The translations under genes and the position numbers were made by a program. This document shows, one piece after another, positions 16,013 to 23,808 of a stretch of DNA of 48,069 nt (the stretch's first letter is position 1; each line of letters begins with the position of its first letter). Origin of the DNA: Lonepinella sp051851555 (GTDB lineage Bacteria; Pseudomonadota; Gammaproteobacteria; Enterobacterales; Pasteurellaceae). The stretch is taken from contig NZ_JBPDVH010000011.1 in assembly GCF_051851555.1 (NCBI RefSeq), positions 1 to 48,069 on the forward strand. The letters run 5' to 3'. Below the pieces are notes generated by a model. The model saw nothing but the letters and a program-made list of their open reading frames with translations, did not search any database and was not told the DNA's origin.

Positions 16013-17254
16013 ATGAAACACCTACGTTTAAGTATTATCGCCACAGCAACGGCTCTCGCCTTAACCGCTTGTTCATCTGGTGGCGGTGGAAGTAACTCAA
16101 ATTCTGCCACGACCACGCCGAAAGCAGAAACCAAAGTGGAAAGTCCAAGTACGTCACACACAGGATCTGAGCAAAACAGTAATGTAAGCGCATCGTCTTC
16201 GACACAGAGTAATGTGACTGCCTCTGCAGTAAACACAACTAAACCAACTGAAACCACGCCAACGGTGAACACCACCAAACCCGCTGAAACTACGCCAACG
16301 GTGAATACCACCAAACCTGCTGAAACTGCGCCAACGGTGAATACCACCAAACCCGCTGAAACTACGCCAACGGTGAATACAACCAAACCCGCTGAAACTA
16401 CGCCAACAGTGAATAGCACCAAACCTGCTGAAACTACGCCAACGGTGAATACCACCAAACCAACGGAAACCACACCAACAAAAGACAATACAATCAGCAA
16501 TGTCTTTGCAGGAACAGGTTTCACCACCATGCCAGATAAAAAATTATCGGGTATCACCGCACAAATTAGCCCAACAGGTAGCGTAACTTCGGCGGCGACC
16601 CTCAACTACGCACAAGAAGATTTAAATGAATTAGTGATTGACGATAAAAAAATTGCCATTTTCACCGCAAGAGAATTACTCAGTGGTGGAGATTACAAAG
16701 TCTTTACTCAACGTGATGTTAGAGAAGGATCAGCCTCTGGTGCGGTATCTGGCTATGCCATGGGGAATGGGGATACATTCCAAGGTGCCGTGGGCGGTTT
16801 CCAAGATATGCACTTTGGTGTATTTAACGAGGGCGAAAACAGTACATTATTTGTACAAGGTTATATCACACCAGTAAGCGGTGTGGGTACCTCTCGCAAC
16901 AGCGATCAAGTTTACCCAATGCCGAAAAGCGGCAAAGTGACTTACACCCAAGCGTTCTCTGCTTATGGTGAAAAAGGCAAATATCAATTAATGGATACCA
17001 CGATCCAAGCTGACTTTGGTGAAAAAACCGTGAATGTAACCCTAAAAGATCCGACCACCACGCAAACCAAAGTTACCTTTGATGCCACGATTGACGGCAA
17101 TACCTTTGCAGGCAATACCAATGGCGTAGAAAGCAAAGGGGCATTTTATGGTTCCGTGGCGAGCCAAATCGGTGGGGTATTCTATCAAACCACGGGTGAA
17201 GACAAAGGTAAAAATGGGGTATTTGGTGGTGCGGAGAAACGTTTTACTAAATAG
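16013..17254 (+). CDS. Surface lipoprotein with Thr/Pro repeat linker and TbpB-like beta-barrel domain
   Basis: 413-residue lipoprotein, divergent from and paralogous to the 13982-15796 gene. The start at 16013 has TAGGAG five bases upstream; the lipobox is LTAC (Cys20). The in-frame ATG at 15968 lacks both a ribosome site and a plausible signal. A Ser/Thr-rich region and seven 12-residue NTTKPAETTPTV repeats (residues 74-157) form a stalk. The folded domain shares DLNELVIDDKKI, LFVQG and the final barrel KGAFYG...IGGVFYQT...GVFGG with the paralogue. It ends soon after the barrel (EKRFTK), without the helical tail of the paralogue. The TbpB-like C-lobe and lipobox suggest a surface-exposed, Slam-exported lipoprotein partner of the TonB receptor at 11626. 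Ligand unknown. Confidence 0.75.
   Translation: MKHLRLSIIATATALALTACSSGGGGSNSNSATTTPKAETKVESPSTSHTGSEQNSNVSASSSTQSNVTASAVNTTKPTETTPTVNTTKPAETTPTVNTTKPAETAPTVNTTKPAETTPTVNTTKPAETTPTVNSTKPAETTPTVNTTKPTETTPTKDNTISNVFAGTGFTTMPDKKLSGITAQISPTGSVTSAATLNYAQEDLNELVIDDKKIAIFTARELLSGGDYKVFTQRDVREGSASGAVSGYAMGNGDTFQGAVGGFQDMHFGVFNEGENSTLFVQGYITPVSGVGTSRNSDQVYPMPKSGKVTYTQAFSAYGEKGKYQLMDTTIQADFGEKTVNVTLKDPTTTQTKVTFDATIDGNTFAGNTNGVESKGAFYGSVASQIGGVFYQTTGEDKGKNGVFGGAEKRFTK
16232..16483 (+). repeat. Seven 36-bp tandem repeats in the lipoprotein stalk
   Basis: Seven units of 36 bp encode NTTKP(A/T)ET(T/A)PTV/K, nearly identical at DNA level. Copy-number change would alter stalk length in frame. Confidence 0.95.
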
Positions 17255-17282
17255 CCTCGTTATCCTATAAGTAACCTAGTAT

Positions 17283-17329
17283 AAAAAGTGCGGTGCAAAA
17301 AATAATCATTTTTTACACCGCACTTTTTT
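17283..17329. terminator. Bidirectional terminator made of two inverted uptake signals
   Basis: AAAAAGTGCGGTG and CACCGCACTTTTTT form a 13-bp stem around a 20-base AT-rich loop. It sits between the convergent lipoprotein and ybaN genes. Confidence 0.9.
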
Positions 17330-17349
17330 ATTAACACGACTAACTGTGC

Positions 17350-17712
17350 TTATTTTTCATCCAACGTTTTAATCCAAAAGAAAAAGAACCAATATTCAAT
17401 CAGCAATAAAATCACAATACAAATGCGTCCGTAAATGGGCGTAAAATAAAAGCTAATCGCCATCATCACCGTAGACAGGGTCAAAATAGAGATTTTGGAT
17501 TTTTTAGTTAACGCCCGTTGTTCATCAAAGGATTTAAGGTGTTTTTTGTAAATGTCTGTTTGCAAAAACCAAGCGTGTAGGCGAGGCGAGCTTTTGCCGA
17601 AGAAAAATAACGCCAGCAATAAAAATGGCGTGGTGGGCATGACGGGTAAAAACGCACCAATCACACCTAAGCCAATACAGAGAAATCCTAATCCAATATA
17701 TAAAAAACGCAT
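17350..17712 (-). CDS. ybaN: YbaN/DUF454 family inner-membrane protein
   Basis: 120-residue protein with three or four hydrophobic segments and the family motif GAFLPVMPTTPFLLLALFFF near residues 19-38, then a conserved SSPRLHAWFLQ stretch. AAGGA precedes the ATG. It is a small integral membrane protein of unknown biochemical role, monocistronic, convergent with the lipoprotein gene and divergent from prlC. Confidence 0.85.
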   Translation of the reverse strand: MRFLYIGLGFLCIGLGVIGAFLPVMPTTPFLLLALFFFGKSSPRLHAWFLQTDIYKKHLKSFDEQRALTKKSKISILTLSTVMMAISFYFTPIYGRICIVILLLIEYWFFFFWIKTLDEK

Positions 17713-17743
17713 TCTTTTTCCTTATAAAATTAACAATGTCTGC

Positions 17744-17773
17744 TTGATTTGTTACAATTCATCACAATATAAC
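17744..17773 (+). promoter_or_regulatory. Probable prlC promoter
   Basis: TTGATT (17744-17749) and TATAAC (17768-17773) are 18 bp apart, about 50 bp upstream of the prlC start codon. Confidence 0.5.
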
Positions 17774-17823
17774 AGTAATTATATCGAAATGAAAATTAAT
17801 ATTAATTATTAAAGGAATAAATT

Positions 17824-19866
17824 ATGACAAATCCATTATTGGAAAACAACTCACTCCCGCCATTTTCTCGCATTGAACCGCAACATATTCAGCCTGCGGT
17901 GGAAAAATTGATTCAAGATTGCCGTGATGTGACAGAACAAGTGTTAAAACAATCGCAGTTTAGTTGGGCGAATTTTTATCAGCCGTTGGCGGAAGTCAAT
18001 GATCGCTTGAGCAAAGCATGGTCGCCTGTGGGGCATTTAAATGCGGTGAAAAATAGCCCCGAATTGCGTGATGCCTATCAAGCCTGTTTGCCGTTGTTGT
18101 CGGAATATGGCACTTGGGTGGGGCAACATAAGGGGTTGTATGAGGCTTATTTGAGCTTGAAAAATAGCCCTGAATTTGCCAACTATTCCGTGGCACAAAA
18201 GAAAGCCATTGAAAATAGTTTGCGTGATTTTGAATTATCAGGGATTGGGTTGCCTGCCGAGCAACAAAAACGCTACGGCGAAATTGTGGCTCGTTTGTCA
18301 GATTTAAAATCTCAATTTAGCAATAATGTGTTAGATGCCACCATGGGTTGGGAAAAGCTCATTAGTGATGAAAAAGATCTCGTAGGCTTGCCTGAAAGTG
18401 CCTTGCAATTAGCTAAACAATCAGCGGAAAGCAAGGGGCAAACGGGCTATCGTTTCACCTTGGAAATGCCAAGTTATTTGCCTGTGTTAACCTATTGCGA
18501 AAACCAAAATTTGCGGGAAGAAATGTATCGGGCTTATGTGACCCGAGCCTCCGAGCAAGGCCCTAACGCAGGAAAATGGGACAATTCAGCGATTATGGAA
18601 GAAATTTTGAGCTTGCGTTTGGAGCTTGCCAAATTGCTTGGCTTTGAGCATTACACTGATCTTTCCCTTGCCACCAAAATGGCAGAAAATCCGCAACAAG
18701 TATTGGATTTTCTTGAAAATTTAGCCACCAGATCCAAAGCTCAAGGGGAAAAAGAATTAAGCGAACTGAATGCCTTTGTAAAAGAAAATTATCAAGTCAG
18801 CGAACTCAATCCTTGGGATATTGCCTTTTACAGCGAAAAACAAAAACAAGCCTTATACGCCATTAATGATGAAGAACTTCGCCCCTATTTTCCCGAAGAT
18901 CGGGTACTTTCAGGCTTATTTGAGCTGATTAAACGCATTTTCAATATTCGTGCAGTGGAACATTTTGATGTAGAAACCTATCATAAAGATGTGCGTTTCT
19001 TTGATTTGATCGACCAAACCAACGAGGTGCGAGGCAGTTTCTATTTGGATTTATATGCCCGTGAACATAAACGGGGCGGGGCGTGGATGGACGATTGTAT
19101 TGGCCGCAAACGCCAAGCTGACGGCGCAATCCAAAAACCTGTTGCCTATTTAACCTGTAATTTCAACGCCCCTGTGGGCGATAAACCTGCTTTATTCACG
19201 CATGATGAAGTGACTACCCTGTTCCACGAATTTGGGCATGGCATTCATCATATGCTGACGTTGATTGATGTAGGTGACGTGTCAGGCATTAACGGCGTGC
19301 CTTGGGATGCGGTGGAATTGCCGAGCCAATTTTTAGAAAATTGGTGTTGGGAAGAACAGGCTCTTGCTTTCATTTCAGGACATTACCAAACAGGCGAGCC
19401 ATTGCCAAAAGAAAAATTAAGCCAATTAATCAAGGCAAAAAATTTCCAAGCTGCCATGTTTGTGTTACGCCAATTAGAATTTGGTTTATTTGATTTCCGC
19501 CTACATCATCATTATCAGACGGGCAAAGCCAACCAAATTTTAGACACCTTAAAAGCGGTGAAAAACGAAGTCGCTGTAATCAAAGGTGTAAACTGGGCAA
19601 GAACCCCACACAGCTTTAGCCATATTTTCGGCGGCGGTTATTCCGCAGGGTATTACAGCTATTTATGGGCGGAAGTGTTATCTGCTGATGCCTATTCTCG
19701 CTTTGAAGAAGAAGGCATTTTCAACCCTGTCACAGGGCAATCTTTCTTAGATGAAATCTTAACCCGTGGTGGTAGTGAAGAGCCTATGCAGCTATTTGAA
19801 CGCTTCCGTGGGCGTAAGCCGAATTTAGAGGCATTATTGCGTCACAAAGGGATTTCAGGCAATTAA
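17824..19866 (+). CDS. prlC: Oligopeptidase A (M3 metallopeptidase)
   Basis: Cytosolic zinc oligopeptidase that degrades short peptides, including cleaved signal peptides. At 680 residues it has the length of E. coli OpdA. The HEXXH zinc site is H468-E-F-G-H472 in TTLFHEFGHGIHHML, with the downstream ligand region ENWCWEE. AAAGGA lies seven bases before the ATG. The ydfG gene follows 12 bp later on the same strand, so the two are probably one operon ending at the hairpin at 20635. Confidence 0.96.
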   Translation: MTNPLLENNSLPPFSRIEPQHIQPAVEKLIQDCRDVTEQVLKQSQFSWANFYQPLAEVNDRLSKAWSPVGHLNAVKNSPELRDAYQACLPLLSEYGTWVGQHKGLYEAYLSLKNSPEFANYSVAQKKAIENSLRDFELSGIGLPAEQQKRYGEIVARLSDLKSQFSNNVLDATMGWEKLISDEKDLVGLPESALQLAKQSAESKGQTGYRFTLEMPSYLPVLTYCENQNLREEMYRAYVTRASEQGPNAGKWDNSAIMEEILSLRLELAKLLGFEHYTDLSLATKMAENPQQVLDFLENLATRSKAQGEKELSELNAFVKENYQVSELNPWDIAFYSEKQKQALYAINDEELRPYFPEDRVLSGLFELIKRIFNIRAVEHFDVETYHKDVRFFDLIDQTNEVRGSFYLDLYAREHKRGGAWMDDCIGRKRQADGAIQKPVAYLTCNFNAPVGDKPALFTHDEVTTLFHEFGHGIHHMLTLIDVGDVSGINGVPWDAVELPSQFLENWCWEEQALAFISGHYQTGEPLPKEKLSQLIKAKNFQAAMFVLRQLEFGLFDFRLHHHYQTGKANQILDTLKAVKNEVAVIKGVNWARTPHSFSHIFGGGYSAGYYSYLWAEVLSADAYSRFEEEGIFNPVTGQSFLDEILTRGGSEEPMQLFERFRGRKPNLEALLRHKGISGN

Positions 19867-19878
19867 TAAGGAGATCTT

Positions 19879-20628
19879 ATGAGTATTTTAGTTACAGGTG
19901 CATCCGCAGGCTTTGGTAAAGCGATTTGCCGAACACTGGTTAAAGCAGGTTACAACGTTATCGGCGCAGCACGACGCTTGGATAAATTGCAAGATTTGCA
20001 AGTAGAATTAGGAGAGCATTTCTATCCCTTTGTGATGGATGTATCAAAAACAGCCGAAATTGACACCGCACTTTCTAGCCTACCGACGGAATGGGCGAAC
20101 ATTGATTTACTGGTGAATAATGCGGGTTTGGCATTAGGCTTGGAAACTGCTGATAAAGCCCATTTTGAGGATTGGCTCACCATGATTAACACCAATATTA
20201 TCGGCTTGAGCTATTTAACTCGCCAAATTTTGCCGAACATGGTTGAACGCAATCAGGGGCATATTATCAATTTAGGTTCTATCGCCGGCAACTACCCTTA
20301 CCCCGGTGGCAATGTATACGGCGCAACCAAAGCCTTTGTGAAACAATTTAGTTTGAATTTGCGGGCGGATTTAGCTGGTACGGCGATTCGTGTCACCAAT
20401 GTAGAACCAGGCTTATGTGGCGGAACGGAATTTTCTAATGTACGCTTTAAAGGCGACGACGAAAAAGCGGCCAATCTGTATAAAGGCACAAATGCCATTC
20501 AACCCGAAGATATTGCCAATGCGGTATTGTGGATTTATCAGCAACCCGCTCATGTCAATATTAATCGCATTGAGATTATGCCGGTGTCGCAAAGTTTTGC
20601 GGCGTTGAATGTGGCGAGAGAACAGTAG
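19879..20628 (+). CDS. ydfG: NADP-dependent 3-hydroxy acid / L-allo-threonine dehydrogenase (SDR)
   Basis: Classical short-chain dehydrogenase of 249 residues. It has the nucleotide motif TGASAGFGKA (7-16), NNAG, catalytic Ser (NLGSIAG) and Y-x-x-x-K (VYGATKAF). The sequence follows E. coli YdfG closely through EPGLCGGTEFSNVRFKGDD and HVNIN. The E. coli enzyme oxidises serine, L-allo-threonine and 3-hydroxy acids, and reduces malonic semialdehyde. AAGGAG precedes the start, 12 bp after prlC. Confidence 0.93.
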   Translation: MSILVTGASAGFGKAICRTLVKAGYNVIGAARRLDKLQDLQVELGEHFYPFVMDVSKTAEIDTALSSLPTEWANIDLLVNNAGLALGLETADKAHFEDWLTMINTNIIGLSYLTRQILPNMVERNQGHIINLGSIAGNYPYPGGNVYGATKAFVKQFSLNLRADLAGTAIRVTNVEPGLCGGTEFSNVRFKGDDEKAANLYKGTNAIQPEDIANAVLWIYQQPAHVNINRIEIMPVSQSFAALNVAREQ

Positions 20629-20634
20629 AAACAT

Positions 20635-20660
20635 AAAAACCACGCTTTGCGTGGTTTTTA
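20635..20660 (+). terminator. Terminator of prlC-ydfG
   Basis: AAAAACCACGC-TTT-GCGTGGTTTTT forms an 11-bp stem with a T run, 7 bp after the ydfG stop. Confidence 0.92.
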
Positions 20661-20749
20661 TTTGATAGAACAGTATGACATTTCCGCTCCAATTGCGTGG
20701 TGTGAGGGACTGCTCTTTGTTAACTATTCTAATAAAATAACATTTATTG

Positions 20750-21187
20750 TCAAGTATTAAATAATAATAACCCTGATTTTTTCCATGTAATTTCTGGGTT
20801 ATTTCCCTCTTTTGCATACATGCTTGCTATCACATTATATTTGTTACGACCGATGGTTTTATTGGGATGAACAGGAATAATAATGGGATGTTCACCTTTA
20901 AGCTCCACTGTCAAAACTATCACGCCCTGTTGTGTCGCTGAACGATAAATAGCTTTTGGACTAAGTAATAACTCTTTTATCTTTTTTATATGCGTTGTGG
21001 CAATACCATGTTCAAAACAAATTTTGGCAATAGTACTCGCTTTAATGACTAAAGGTAACATTGGAAAATCGGCATGTTTCAATAATAATTCTGGCGTTTC
21101 TCCAAGCTCAATAACAATTTCATGAACAGGAATACCATTCATTTCATTTTTAATGATTAAATCCACTAAAGCAGAATAATTACTCAT
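20750..21187 (-). CDS. Hypothetical protein, possible stand-alone PBECR-type (barnase/EndoU/colicin/RelE-fold) domain
   Basis: 145-residue soluble protein of uncertain family. From about residue 45 the pattern TIAKICFEHGI..., ELLLSPKAIYRSATQQGVIVLTVEL, PIIIPVHPNK and KYNVIASMYAK...GLLLFN resembles the PBECR domains found at the ends of phage MuF proteins and polymorphic toxins. Those are predicted RNase-fold modules. Here it stands alone, without a visible toxin carrier or antitoxin gene. It starts 25 bp after the mdh terminator, with a poor ribosome site. The assignment rests on pattern recall, so activity is unproven. Confidence 0.5.
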   Translation of the reverse strand: MSNYSALVDLIIKNEMNGIPVHEIVIELGETPELLLKHADFPMLPLVIKASTIAKICFEHGIATTHIKKIKELLLSPKAIYRSATQQGVIVLTVELKGEHPIIIPVHPNKTIGRNKYNVIASMYAKEGNNPEITWKKSGLLLFNT

Positions 21188-21212
21188 CAGCGATAATTCT
21201 TACATAAGATAA

Positions 21213-21240
21213 ATAAAAAAGGGCGTACTAAAATACGCCC
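21213..21240 (-). terminator. Terminator of mdh
   Basis: On the minus strand GGGCGTA-TTTTAG-TACGCCC is followed by a run of T. It lies between mdh and the small gene 20750-21187. Confidence 0.9.
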
Positions 21241-21251
21241 CCGAAACTCAA

Positions 21252-22184
21252 TTAAGCAATAAATTTCTCGCCTAACTCAATATCCGCTTTTAATTGCGGT
21301 AACATGGCTTGTAATTGTTCTTGCTCAAATTGGCTTAATTCACCGATTGGTAACAAACTCTCAACGCCCTCACGGCCGAAACGTACAGGTTGTGAGAAGA
21401 AACGAGCATACTCGCCGTTGCCTTCCACATAAGCACATTCTACGGCAGTTTCGCCGTTTAAACCACGTACTAAGGCTTGTGTAAAGCGAGCGGCAGCCAT
21501 GGCCATAGACAAGGTGGCAGAACCTGCACCTGCTTTAGCATTAACGACATCTGTACCCGCATTTTGTACTTTTTTGGTTAATTCCACGATTTCTTCATGG
21601 CCCCAAGTGGCGTATTGTACTTGTGAGAAGATTGGTAAAATAGTGGTGCCTGAGTGACCACCGATAACAGGAATGCTGTTACGTTCGACTTCTAAGCCTT
21701 TTTGTTCCGCCACAAAGGTTTCCGCACGTAATACGTCTAACGTGGTAATACCGAATAATTTACGTTTGTCGTAAATGCCTGCTTTTTTCAATACTTCAGC
21801 GGCAATAGCAACGGTGGTGTTCACTGGGTTAGTGATAATGCCGACACAGGCTTTTGGTGCAAAGTTTGCGACATTTTGCACTAAATCACGGATAATACCT
21901 GCATTGATGTTAAATAAATCGGAACGATCCATACCCGGTTTTCTTGCCACACCCGCAGAGATAATGACTGCATCTGCCCCTGTTAAGGCTTTGCCAATAT
22001 CTTCGCCCGCATAACCTTCTACTTTCACGGCGGTGGAAATATGGCTTAAATCTTTTGCCACACCGGGGGTCATTGGCGCCACGTCATATAACGCTAACTC
22101 GGATCCTGCTGGAAGTTGTAATTTCAATAAAAGTGATAATGGCTGACCGATACCACCTGCTGCACCTAAAACGGCAATTTTCAT
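21252..22184 (-). CDS. mdh: Malate dehydrogenase
   Basis: NAD-dependent malate/oxaloacetate interconversion in the TCA cycle. 310 residues from ATG 22184 (MKIAVLGAAGGIGQPL, with AAGGAG seven bases upstream). The frame runs further back to 22253, but that part is not conserved. The nucleotide loop GAAGGIGQ, ARKPGMDR, NPVNTTV and the catalytic His of GGHSGTTI are present. It is divergent from argR, as in E. coli. Confidence 0.97.
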   Translation of the reverse strand: MKIAVLGAAGGIGQPLSLLLKLQLPAGSELALYDVAPMTPGVAKDLSHISTAVKVEGYAGEDIGKALTGADAVIISAGVARKPGMDRSDLFNINAGIIRDLVQNVANFAPKACVGIITNPVNTTVAIAAEVLKKAGIYDKRKLFGITTLDVLRAETFVAEQKGLEVERNSIPVIGGHSGTTILPIFSQVQYATWGHEEIVELTKKVQNAGTDVVNAKAGAGSATLSMAMAAARFTQALVRGLNGETAVECAYVEGNGEYARFFSQPVRFGREGVESLLPIGELSQFEQEQLQAMLPQLKADIELGEKFIA

Positions 22185-22310
22185 GGTTTTCTCCTTAAAT
22201 ATAAAAGTATGATGGATTGCTAATAGTTTATGCCTTGTGTGCAAATAATTCAAACACCAAAATGCAATTTTGCGATCTAGCTCAAGTTTTTATGAATTTA
22301 TTTGTTTACA

Positions 22311-22349
22311 CGTAAATTTTTATTGCTTAATTGTGAATTTTTATGCAAA
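22311..22349 (+). promoter_or_regulatory. Tandem ARG boxes upstream of argR
   Basis: TGTGAATTTTTATGCAAA (22332-22349) matches the 18-bp ARG-box consensus WNTGAATWWWWATTCANW at all but one position. A weaker box, 22311-22328, precedes it with the standard 3-bp gap. This predicts ArgR autoregulation. Confidence 0.8.
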
Positions 22350-22382
22350 ATTTATGCAACGCTTTCTCTAATACATAAAGAA

Positions 22383-22853
22383 ATGATGATGGATACAAAA
22401 AATGATAGCCTGATGACGGCATTTAAAGATCTGTTGGCACAAGAAAAATTTGGTTCACAAATTGAAATTGTGAATGCGTTGCAAGCGCTGGGCTTTAATA
22501 CCATTAACCAATCCAAAGTGTCACGTATGTTGAGCAAATTTGGCGCCGTGCGTACACGCAACACTCGCATGGAAATGGTCTATTGCTTGCCGAATGAATT
22601 AAGCGTGCCGAATACCAGTAGTCCATTAAAAAATTTGGTGCTAGATATTGATCACAATGATTTATTGGTGGTAATTAAAACCAGTCCCGGGGCGGCACAA
22701 TTAATTGCACGCTTATTGGATTCCGTGGGCAAAACCGATGGCATTTTAGGCACCATTGCAGGTGACGATACGATTTTTATCACGCCGACCTTGAACACGA
22801 GCATTAAACAGTTGATCGCCAATATTCAACAGCTTTTTGAGAGTTCCTTGTAA
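22383..22853 (+). CDS. argR: Arginine repressor ArgR
   Basis: Hexameric arginine-dependent repressor of arginine genes. From the first of three consecutive ATGs (22383) the product is 156 residues, the length of E. coli ArgR. The N-terminal winged helix has QSKVSRMLSKFGAVRTRN; the C-terminal arginine-binding and oligomerisation domain has TSPGAAQLIARLLD and GTIAGDDTIF. An upstream frame to 22302 lies over the ARG boxes and is not coding. The stop overlaps the yfcH start by one base. ARG boxes lie about 35 bp upstream. Confidence 0.96.
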   Translation: MMMDTKNDSLMTAFKDLLAQEKFGSQIEIVNALQALGFNTINQSKVSRMLSKFGAVRTRNTRMEMVYCLPNELSVPNTSSPLKNLVLDIDHNDLLVVIKTSPGAAQLIARLLDSVGKTDGILGTIAGDDTIFITPTLNTSIKQLIANIQQLFESSL

Positions 22854-23773
22854 TGCGAATATTGACCACGGGCGGTACAGGCTTAATTGGGCGTGAATTG
22901 GTGAAACGCTGGTTGGATCAGCAATATCAAGTCACGCTACTCTCTCGTTCAGCTCACAAAGCCCTTGCCTTATTTCAATCTCACCGCTTTTTTGAACGAT
23001 TAAGTGCGGTGGAAAATTTGTCTGTTTTTAGCGATTTTAATGGCGTTGATGCCGTAATTAATCTAGCAGGCGAGCCAATTTTTGATAAACCTTGGACGTC
23101 CCAACAAAAAGATCGTCTGTGGCAAAGTCGACTAAAAATGACCGAAAAATTAACCGCACTTATTAATGCAAGCCAAACGCCACCGACCTGTTTTCTGTCA
23201 GGATCCGCTTATGGCTATTATGCAGACAGTGGCGAACAACGAATTAATGAACAACAGTCCGCAGGACAAGGCTTTACCGCTCAACTTTGTCAACATTGGG
23301 AAAATGCAGCTCAACAGGCGAATACCCGAGTATGTGTATTACGTACAGGCATGGTATTTTCCCCGAAAGGCGGGGCATTAGCCAAAATGTTGCCCTTATA
23401 TCGTTGCGGATTAGGCGGAAAATTAGGCGACGGCAATCAATTTATGCCTTGGATCGCCCTTGAAGATATTGTCAATGCGATTGATTTTTTACTGCACAAT
23501 TCAGCCTGCCAAGGCGCTTTTAACCTCTGCTCACCTCAACCAGTGCAAAATAAACAATTCAATCAGTTGCTCGCCAAACAATTACGCCGTCCTGCTTGGG
23601 CAAGGGTGCCAGCGTTTTTCTTACGTATTCTGCTTGGAGAACGTGCCAGTCTAGTGTTAGAAAGCCAACGGCTTTATCCTGAAAAGCTCCTTGAACAAGG
23701 TTTTTCCTTTCAATATGCGGAACTGTCAAACTATTTACGTGCAACATTTGGCAAATCTCCCATTAATGTATAG
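22853..23773 (+). CDS. yfcH: TIGR01777-family sugar-nucleotide epimerase-like protein YfcH
   Basis: 306-residue extended SDR. The NAD(P)-binding motif TGGTGLIG starts near residue 6, NLAGEPI follows, the active-site-like Ser/Tyr are in SGSAYGYYAD, and FMPWIALEDIV is conserved in the family. Biochemical role unknown. It shares one base with the argR stop (TAATG), so translation is probably coupled. The mdh/argR/yfcH neighbourhood is known in Haemophilus. Confidence 0.88.
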   Translation: MRILTTGGTGLIGRELVKRWLDQQYQVTLLSRSAHKALALFQSHRFFERLSAVENLSVFSDFNGVDAVINLAGEPIFDKPWTSQQKDRLWQSRLKMTEKLTALINASQTPPTCFLSGSAYGYYADSGEQRINEQQSAGQGFTAQLCQHWENAAQQANTRVCVLRTGMVFSPKGGALAKMLPLYRCGLGGKLGDGNQFMPWIALEDIVNAIDFLLHNSACQGAFNLCSPQPVQNKQFNQLLAKQLRRPAWARVPAFFLRILLGERASLVLESQRLYPEKLLEQGFSFQYAELSNYLRATFGKSPINV

Positions 23774-23808
23774 AATATCCCTTTATCACCCAAAAACGCA
23801 CGTTAACT

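Noticed and set aside
16232..16483. 36-bp repeats as a CRISPR array
   Set aside because: Units are contiguous, without spacers, and in frame within a lipoprotein gene.
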